Assembly (NCBI GenBank): GCA_023421135.1
Contig: JAEZUG010000061.1
Location: 1-12,417 of the forward strand
Length of the DNA stretch: 12,417 nucleotides
Origin: Candidatus Cloacimonadota bacterium
GTDB taxonomy: Bacteria; Cloacimonadota; Cloacimonadia; Cloacimonadales; Cloacimonadaceae
Direction of reading: 5' to 3'
In this document: piece after piece, positions 7,913 through 12,417 of the stretch
Layout: the number at the start of each line of letters is the position of its first letter
How positions within the stretch are numbered: the stretch's first letter is position 1
Notes under the pieces: generated by a model
What the model saw: only the letters and a program-made list of their open reading frames with translations
What the model was told of the DNA's origin: nothing
The model's database searches: none
Made by a program: the position numbers and the translations under genes

Positions 7913-8283
7913 CAGTGCATCGCTATCACGGAGATTTCGACCAGACCATCTTTAGGAAGTCTGGCCACCTGGATGGCTTCCCGGGCAGGGTAGGGTGCAC
8001 TGAAATATCTGCCGTAAATCTCGTTCAAGACTGCAAAGTCGTTCATATCCTGCAAGAAAACCGAGCACTTCACGATGTGGGCAAATCCCATGCCGGCTGC
8101 ATCCAGGATGGCTTTGATATTGGCAAAGACCAGATTGGCCTGAGCTTCAAAACCGTGCGCCAGATTACCGGTCTGCGGGTCGATCCCCAGTTGTCCGGAG
8201 ATAAAGAGGATTCCATTCTTTTGAATAGCTTGGGAATAGGGTCCGATAGCGCTGGGTGCGCGGTGTGTCATAATTGATTGCAT
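7912..8283 (-). CDS. ridA: RidA family reactive imine/enamine deaminase
   Basis: The 123-aa protein is a RidA (YjgF/YER057c/UK114) member. These cytosolic trimers hydrolyse reactive 2-aminoacrylate and similar imines released by PLP enzymes such as serine/threonine dehydratase. Visible features are GPYSQA (14-19), FISGQLGIDPQTG (27-39) and the C-terminal signature around PAREAIQVARLP (99-110). R101 matches the catalytic Arg105 of Salmonella RidA and E116 matches Glu120, so activity is likely. Length is close to the usual 125-130 aa. The start at 8283 is chosen because AAGGAG lies 6 nt upstream. M5 is the alternative. It is 15 bp after the HisRS-like gene and overlaps the next gene by one base. 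Confidence 0.95.
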   Translation of the reverse strand: MQSIMTHRAPSAIGPYSQAIQKNGILFISGQLGIDPQTGNLAHGFEAQANLVFANIKAILDAAGMGFAHIVKCSVFLQDMNDFAVLNEIYGRYFSAPYPAREAIQVARLPKDGLVEISVIAMH

Positions 8284-8298
8284 GATATTCTCCTTATG

Positions 8299-9576
8299 TT
8301 ATACTAATGCTTTTCTTGCCACCAGGATTTCATCCATCACCTGATTCAGGGCGACATATTGAGGGTGGTCTTTGACCAGGTTGTAAAGCAGCAGCTTCCC
8401 TTCCCGGATATTGCTGTCTCTCAGGAGGATCAACAGAGAGCAGCCCCGCTTTCGGGCATTGAGCTTCTCGGCTTCGACCTCCAGGTTTTCCGTGCTGATC
8501 ACGGTGGTGATCTCGTGCTGATGCATCTCTGTGGCTATCTGCAGGATCATGATCTCCATCTGTTTGGACTCCGCACAGATATAGACCGAGAAGGGACTCT
8601 CCTCCCGGCTAAAGTTCCGGCGCTGCTCCATCACTTCAAATATTGTATCCAGGTTCAGGTAAAAACCAACTGCCGGGATCTTCTGATTGGTGATCTTCTC
8701 TGCCAGATAGTCATATCTGCCTCCCCCACCAATCACCAGCTTCTCATCACCCTGGCGGATTACAAAGTCAAAAACAGTCTCGTTGTAATAGGAGAAGTTC
8801 TTTACCAAAGTGCTGTTAATCACATATTTATGTGCCAGATTGGCTTGAATCTGTTTCACCCACACGAAGTTTTCCTTGCACTTGGGGCAGAGGTAATCGC
8901 TGATCTTGGGAGCATCCTTCAGGCAGGAAACGCAAGCCTCTTTGCCGCAGGCAGTGGAGGCCACTGGATTGGCATAGAGCTCTGTGTAACAGGATTTGCA
9001 GAGCTCGGTTTCATTCTCCCGGAGATACTTGTGCATTGCCTTCTTATAGAGATGATTGCACTGCTCGCAGCCAAAGCTGTTGATCTCCAGATAGACGTCG
9101 CTTAGCCCCAGATTCTGGCAGAGCTTCATGCCCAGGCAGATCACTTCATTCTCGCTCAGGATGCTGGAGCTGCCCAGGAACTCCACGCCCAATTGGTAAA
9201 ATTCCACCGGTGCCAGATTGCGGTCTTTACGGAACATGGGACCATGGTAGTAGAAGCGGTAGATCTCGCCAGGTTTGATCATCCGGGCAGTGTGATGCAG
9301 CACGCTGATGGTGCCTTCCGGACGCAAACTGAGCAGGCTGATATTGTGATCCGGGCCGTCCAGGTTGAGCACGTGATTTGCCACTCCATCGGCCTGATCG
9401 TCGTTCATGAGGGCAGTGATTCCTTTGTGTAAAACCTCATAATCCTGCAGAATGGAAAGCCGGATTTCCTGATAGTTGTACAAAGACATCAGATGATCCA
9501 CCCGGTTCTCGATGATCTTCCACTTCCACACATCCGAGGGCATAAACTCATGAAAATTACGCTGTTTAATCGGCAT
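8299..9576 (-). CDS. Divergent histidyl-tRNA synthetase-like protein (HisS/HisZ-like), probably not an active ligase
   Basis: Residue numbers count from the alternative TTG at 9630 (443 aa). I prefer the ATG at 9576, residue 19, giving 425 aa. It has the HisRS plan: class II core with SLRPEGT (101-107), motif 2 YRFYYHGPMFRKDR (124-137), FYQLGVEFLG (144-153), GGGGRYDYL (301-309) and a C-terminal anticodon-binding-like domain (about 346-440). Key changes: the His-A signature, normally LVRGLDYY, reads LVKNFSYY (275-282), so the essential Arg is K277. Motif 3, normally GFA-G-ER, reads GFYLNLDTI (322-330), so its ATP-binding Arg is gone. The insertion domain carries Cys pairs C188/C191, C211/C214, C228/C233/C236 and C248/C251, suggesting a zinc site. 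Such Cys-rich insertions also occur in some bacterial HisRS. The motif-3 change resembles HisZ, the regulatory partner of HisG, but no hisG is near and HisZ usually has a weaker C-terminal domain. It leads the operon. Confidence 0.8.
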   Translation of the reverse strand: MPIKQRNFHEFMPSDVWKWKIIENRVDHLMSLYNYQEIRLSILQDYEVLHKGITALMNDDQADGVANHVLNLDGPDHNISLLSLRPEGTISVLHHTARMIKPGEIYRFYYHGPMFRKDRNLAPVEFYQLGVEFLGSSSILSENEVICLGMKLCQNLGLSDVYLEINSFGCEQCNHLYKKAMHKYLRENETELCKSCYTELYANPVASTACGKEACVSCLKDAPKISDYLCPKCKENFVWVKQIQANLAHKYVINSTLVKNFSYYNETVFDFVIRQGDEKLVIGGGGRYDYLAEKITNQKIPAVGFYLNLDTIFEVMEQRRNFSREESPFSVYICAESKQMEIMILQIATEMHQHEITTVISTENLEVEAEKLNARKRGCSLLILLRDSNIREGKLLLYNLVKDHPQYVALNQVMDEILVARKALV

Positions 9577-9582
9577 CACTCG

Positions 9583-9586
9583 CTCC
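9583..9586 (-). promoter_or_regulatory. Shine-Dalgarno GGAG deciding the HisRS-like start
   Basis: GGAG lies 6 nt before the ATG at 9576. The upstream TTG at 9630 has only a weak AGG. The protein from 9576 also begins where HisRS proteins normally begin, a few residues before the segment corresponding to the family's conserved N-terminal D-x-x-P region. Confidence 0.55.
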
Positions 9587-9601
9587 AATACACTTTTGGT
9601 A

Positions 9602-9630
9602 ATCTTGAAGAAGAAGTCATAATCTGTCAA
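9602..9630 (-). promoter_or_regulatory. Candidate sigma-70 promoter for the six-gene operon
   Basis: A perfect -35 box TTGACA (9630-9625) is followed, after 17 nt, by CAAGAT (9607-9602), which matches TATAAT at 3 of 6 positions. Transcription would begin near 9595, just before the GGAG at 9586. The -35 box overlaps the alternative TTG start, which would favour the ATG start. The weak -10 keeps confidence low. Confidence 0.3.
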
Positions 9631-9665
9631 TCAAAACCTGTAGAGCCGACGAAAAGATCACTATA

Positions 9666-9689
9666 ACTTCATCACTTCATCTCCTCATC
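9666..9689. repeat. Three tandem 8-bp units ACTTCATC
   Basis: Two exact ACTTCATC units are followed by TCCTCATC. The array lies upstream of the operon, about 35 bp above the candidate -35 box. Confidence 0.7.
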
Positions 9690-9729
9690 ACGTTCTGACA
9701 CTTTCGCTGGCCTCACATTCTGCACCCAT

Positions 9730-9798
9730 AAAAAACCCATCTCATACCCATAAGACACGCATGAGTTTACATGGGTGTCACATGGGTGTCACATGGGT
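9730..9798 (-). terminator. Candidate intrinsic terminator for the secreted-protein gene, formed by the repeat element
   Basis: In minus-strand RNA, 9798-9770 can pair with 9763-9735 (24 of 29 positions, counting wobble) across a 6-nt loop, and a run of six U follows (9735-9730). The hairpin begins about 110 nt beyond the stop codon at 9908. Several internal mismatches and the long stem make it atypical. Confidence 0.4.
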
Positions 9799-9813
9799 GT
9801 CTCATGGGTGTCG
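9735..9813 (+). repeat. 79-bp palindromic element, copy B (11-bp units)
   Basis: It consists of 2.6 inverted units (9735-9763), a 6-nt spacer (9764-9769) and four direct 11-bp units (9770-9813): CATGGGTGTCA twice, then CATGGGTGTCT and CATGGGTGTCG. This is exactly the plan and length of copy A read on the other strand. The two agree at 65 of 79 positions with no gaps. An extra degenerate unit, ACCCATAAAAA, may precede it at 9724-9734. Confidence 0.88.
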
Positions 9814-9834
9814 TATTAGAAAGTATGGGACAAA

Positions 9835-9861
9835 GTCCATATCGTCCATTGGTTCCATTAA
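9835..9861. repeat. Imperfect 9-bp tandem repeat of TCCA type
   Basis: Three units: GTCCATATC, GTCCATTGG and TTCCATTAA. The array follows the 79-bp element by about 20 bp. Confidence 0.5.
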
Positions 9862-9907
9862 TGGCAAATCCCTGTCAATCTGTTCAGTCTGTATCGTCCG
9901 TGTTCTA

Positions 9908-12133
9908 TCAATGAACTACCGCCATGCGACTGATCACTTCCCTACCACCTGCTTTCAAACGGCAGAAATATATCCCCGTGGATACTGACTTGCCGGAAGC
10001 ATCTCTGCCGTCCCAGGCTATCTGGTGACTACCGCTGGCAAGGTTCGTGTCCAGGATGTCCAAAAGCTTCTGGCCTCGTATGTTATAGATGCTCATCTGT
10101 ACCCTCTCAGGGCTCTTCAGATCAAAGCTGAGCGTAGTAGCTCCTGAGAAGGGATTGGGATAGGCTGAGAGCCTGATAACCGGACTGGGAATGGAGTGCT
10201 CTGAATTGGAGACGGTTGCATTAAAGGCTGCAGTGCAGTCGAGATAGATCAACCTGTAGCCTTCCTGCACATATACCATGTTATCGTGAATAGCCAGTTT
10301 GGCGGAGCTTTCTGGCACAATGTGGCTGGCCACAAGCTCTGTAAGCCCTGCGGGAGTGATCCCATAAACCCGCACAGCAGAATTCCCCAAGACCACCAAA
10401 GCATCGTCTTTCACGGCAAAATCCGTAATACAACCCAGATCAGTGTCAGAAATCAACTGCGGGCTATTAGGATTCGTCACATCGTAAACCAGCAAGTGTC
10501 CATCATTTGTAGATACAAAAAGCTTGCCATCCACTTCGTCCAGTTTCATCCCCCGAGACGCTAAGTTCAACGAGGCAACTTGAACAGGTGTTTCGCCCGC
10601 GCTCCACTGATAGATACGTAAGTTGTTGCTGGCATTGGTATCGTATGTCAGATAAAGGAAAGAGCCGCTCAGATCTGATTTGTATACCCAATTCAACTCA
10701 CTTGGCCAACCCAGCAAGATTGGTTCCTGTGGATCGCTTATATCATAAAGACTTATCCCTCCCCACATGCTCACTAGCAGCATTATATCACCATCAAACC
10801 TGATATCATTGTTGCAACTATACGTATAGCCGGAGAAGCTGCTCTGCAGTATGGGCGTAGTGGGATTTGACACATCCCAAATCCTTATGCTAGGAGGTAG
10901 AGGATCCATTGGGTCGTCGTGACTTGATGAAGTTACCATCAGTCCACCTCTTGCAGCGACAACCGTCACTTCTTCCACTTCTATGGTCTCCAGGTTGATA
11001 TCTGGTGACAAGGGATCTACAACCAGCACGCCACTTGAGACTCCAGCATAGATCACATTATCCCCTGCACTGATCGAATTCATTTCACAATTGATTAGAT
11101 CAGTACCATAGAGTGGGGTTTGAGAAAGCTCAACAAAACAGAATGTCCCACCTGAGTCTATTTTTATCAAGCGATTGTGTCCATCCGTGACCCATCTAGT
11201 CGAAATCGAGACTTGATTATCTGTGCCCAGTAACAAGGGCTGAGTTCCCGTAATATCATAAATCTCCGCCCAGTAACTTTCCATATGTGTAGCATCATGA
11301 TAGAGCGGAAGCACCAAGTAACCATCAAGGACATTAACACCAGCACTGGCATATGCTATAGGTCCACTCCATATATCATAAAGAAAGATCGGATTCTGGA
11401 GATCAGAGAGATCGTATACATGAACTTCATAGGAGTCATTATAGATTGCCAGATTGTTCCAGACACCTTTAAGAGGATAGCCAAAGTTATGGTTTAGGGT
11501 AAGGGGATCATCAAATGTACCGTTATTGTTAAGATGAACCACTTTACACGGACCAGATTGATGATCGACCACGATATCCTGGTTCATCGGAAAAATACGA
11601 CGGGAGTTCTCTAAGAAAATACTGTCAGAGAGAGAGATCGATGATGGTGTATTGATGCTGTAAGTTCTAAGATATTCATCCTGCAGAGTGATCAAATAAT
11701 CTCCCATCAGGATTGCTCCATACGTAGTACCCTGGCAAGACTGGCTGGAGCTCAGTACTGGCTCAGACGGATTGCTGATATCATAGAGTAGTAGAATTCT
11801 ATCAGACACCACAGCCAGCCTTTGCCCTTCCAGAGCTAGTTTCCTATAATTGGTTTGTTGACCTGGTATCGGCAAGCCGATCTTGTTTACTTCGGTGGGT
11901 TCTAAGAATTCATCCAACAAAAAGACCAGCAGTTTGGAGCTATCGATACTGAGAGGATTATCTACGAACAGAACATAGGCGTAATCACCAGAGGATTGAT
12001 ACGCAATCAAGTTGCCATAACCAGAGTAGAAGCTTCCTATCTCGGTAATCTCAGCAGTCTGACCATAAAGGGCCACGAACGGAACCAATCCCAAAAGCAG
12101 GATCAGCACCAGTGTGATGCAACAGTATCTCAT
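9908..12133 (-). CDS. Secreted LVIVD-repeat beta-propeller protein with T9SS/FlgD-like sorting domain
   Basis: The 741-aa protein begins with a signal peptide (hydrophobic core about residues 5-22, likely cut near ALYG-Q at 24). The body carries six spaced Y-D-[IVL]-[ST]-x-P-like motifs with a trailing Pro, typical of LVIVD repeats: YDISNPSEPV (117), YDLSDLQNPI (240), YDITGTQPLL (292), WDVSNPTTPI (419), YDISDPQEPI (463) and YDVTNPNSPQ (550). These repeats form beta-propeller blades in surface proteins. Residues 656-741 form an Ig-like sorting domain: SAYPNPFSG at its start, SIYNIRGQ in the middle, WDGRD and GIYFCRL near the end. Such tails direct export by the type IX system in Bacteroidota and occur widely in Cloacimonadota. 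No enzymatic motif is visible, so ligand or role is unknown. The start at 12133 has GGAGG 5 nt upstream. It appears to be a single-gene unit. Confidence 0.93.
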   Translation of the reverse strand: MRYCCITLVLILLLGLVPFVALYGQTAEITEIGSFYSGYGNLIAYQSSGDYAYVLFVDNPLSIDSSKLLVFLLDEFLEPTEVNKIGLPIPGQQTNYRKLALEGQRLAVVSDRILLLYDISNPSEPVLSSSQSCQGTTYGAILMGDYLITLQDEYLRTYSINTPSSISLSDSIFLENSRRIFPMNQDIVVDHQSGPCKVVHLNNNGTFDDPLTLNHNFGYPLKGVWNNLAIYNDSYEVHVYDLSDLQNPIFLYDIWSGPIAYASAGVNVLDGYLVLPLYHDATHMESYWAEIYDITGTQPLLLGTDNQVSISTRWVTDGHNRLIKIDSGGTFCFVELSQTPLYGTDLINCEMNSISAGDNVIYAGVSSGVLVVDPLSPDINLETIEVEEVTVVAARGGLMVTSSSHDDPMDPLPPSIRIWDVSNPTTPILQSSFSGYTYSCNNDIRFDGDIMLLVSMWGGISLYDISDPQEPILLGWPSELNWVYKSDLSGSFLYLTYDTNASNNLRIYQWSAGETPVQVASLNLASRGMKLDEVDGKLFVSTNDGHLLVYDVTNPNSPQLISDTDLGCITDFAVKDDALVVLGNSAVRVYGITPAGLTELVASHIVPESSAKLAIHDNMVYVQEGYRLIYLDCTAAFNATVSNSEHSIPSPVIRLSAYPNPFSGATTLSFDLKSPERVQMSIYNIRGQKLLDILDTNLASGSHQIAWDGRDASGKSVSTGIYFCRLKAGGREVISRMAVVH

Positions 12134-12297
12134 GATATCCTCCCCGGTTCAGCCTGGCTCCCTGTTTATTGTGTTCTGTGGACTTTGACAGAGAACCTTC
12201 GACTGACCTTCTCCAAGTTCTTTTGCAATTATTGTTCCTTATGATCAACTAACTTGGGTAAGCTCGTATTGAGGACTATTGAACAACTGCCTTGAAC

Positions 12298-12323
12298 CCC
12301 TTGCATTGCTATCTGTGCAAGGG
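12298..12323. repeat. Perfect 8-bp inverted repeat CCCTTGCA/TGCAAGGG
   Basis: The arms at 12298-12305 and 12316-12323 are exact complements around a 10-nt loop. No T-run follows on either strand, so it does not look like a terminator. It could be an operator-like site or part of a dispersed element. Confidence 0.55.
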
Positions 12324-12371
12324 CATTACTCTATTGGGCTATCAATTTCACAGGTAGTGGATCGATCGGGA

Positions 12372-12388
12372 ACCCCGCCCTGCGGGGT
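12372..12388. repeat. GC-rich 7-bp inverted repeat ACCCCGC/GCGGGGT
   Basis: A perfect 7-bp stem with a 3-nt loop lies just beyond a GATCGATC palindrome (12360-12367). It resembles REP-type palindromes and lacks a flanking T-run. Confidence 0.55.
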
Positions 12389-12417
12389 GGCATCTGCATA
12401 AGCCCATAGTGAAGGCG

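Larger units (their letters stand above)
9577..9907. other. 331-bp non-coding region between secreted-protein gene and operon
   Basis: It contains an octamer array, the second 79-bp element, TCCA-type 9-bp units and the candidate operon promoter. A plus-strand open frame at 9761-9988 is explained by the repeats and overlaps the end of a real gene. Confidence 0.7.
12134..12417. other. 284-bp non-coding right edge
   Basis: This is the upstream region of the propeller gene. No open frame of note enters from the right edge, and I find no clear promoter hexamers. Two inverted repeats lie in its outer half. Confidence 0.6.

Noticed and set aside
8299..9576. Confident call as hisS or hisZ
   Set aside because: Lost arginines argue against a normal HisS. 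The full anticodon-like domain, the Cys-rich insertion and the absence of hisG argue against a simple HisZ, so no symbol was given.
9735..9813. CRISPR array
   Set aside because: Units are 11 bp, contiguous and without spacers, and they occur in both orientations inside one palindrome. There are no cas genes.
12331..12417. 28-codon minus frame entering from the right edge and ending in TAG
   Set aside because: It reads through the GC-rich palindrome, has no recognisable protein character, and a second frame is equally open, so it is not supported as a gene end.

Overview
The window (12,417 bp) looks like a piece of chromosome from an uncultured anaerobic bacterium. Two features point to Candidatus Cloacimonadota (Cloacimonetes) or a close relative: secreted beta-propeller proteins, one with a type IX secretion (T9SS type A / FlgD-like) sorting tail, and intergenic DNA full of short tandem repeats. 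This placement is an inference from gene style, not from a marker gene. Every gene I can support lies on the minus strand, so the window is best read from right to left.

Right to left: 12417-12134 is non-coding and holds two short inverted repeats. 12133-9908 encodes a secreted LVIVD-type beta-propeller protein with a C-terminal sorting domain. 9907-9577 is non-coding and contains one copy of a 79-bp repeat element, with a possible terminator on its left side. 9576-2862 is a tightly packed six-gene array that is probably one operon: a degenerate histidyl-tRNA synthetase-like protein, RidA, a PduO-type cob(I)alamin adenosyltransferase, phosphoglycerate mutase GpmA, and the two subunits of xanthine dehydrogenase (XdhA with Fe-S and FAD domains, XdhB with the molybdenum site). 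Gaps are 15, -1, 21, 24 and -4 bp. 2861-2512 is non-coding and holds a second, inverted copy of the 79-bp element plus several small tandem arrays. 2511-1 is an 837-codon open frame with a signal peptide that runs off the left edge.

The operon mixes purine hydroxylation, imine detoxification, adenosylcobalamin supply and glycolysis. XdhAB keeps the purine-binding and catalytic residues of true xanthine dehydrogenases. The HisRS-like protein has lost the motif-3 arginine and the His-A arginine needed for adenylate formation, so it is probably not an ordinary tRNA synthetase.

The most unusual finding is non-coding. Two 79-bp elements, 7 kb apart and in opposite orientation, align without gaps at 65 of 79 positions. 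Each is built from 11-bp units (consensus CATGGGTGTCW) arranged as 2.6 units, a 6-nt spacer, then 4 inverted units. One copy can form an uninterrupted 28-pair RNA stem. This looks like a dispersed palindromic intergenic element with a regular internal plan.
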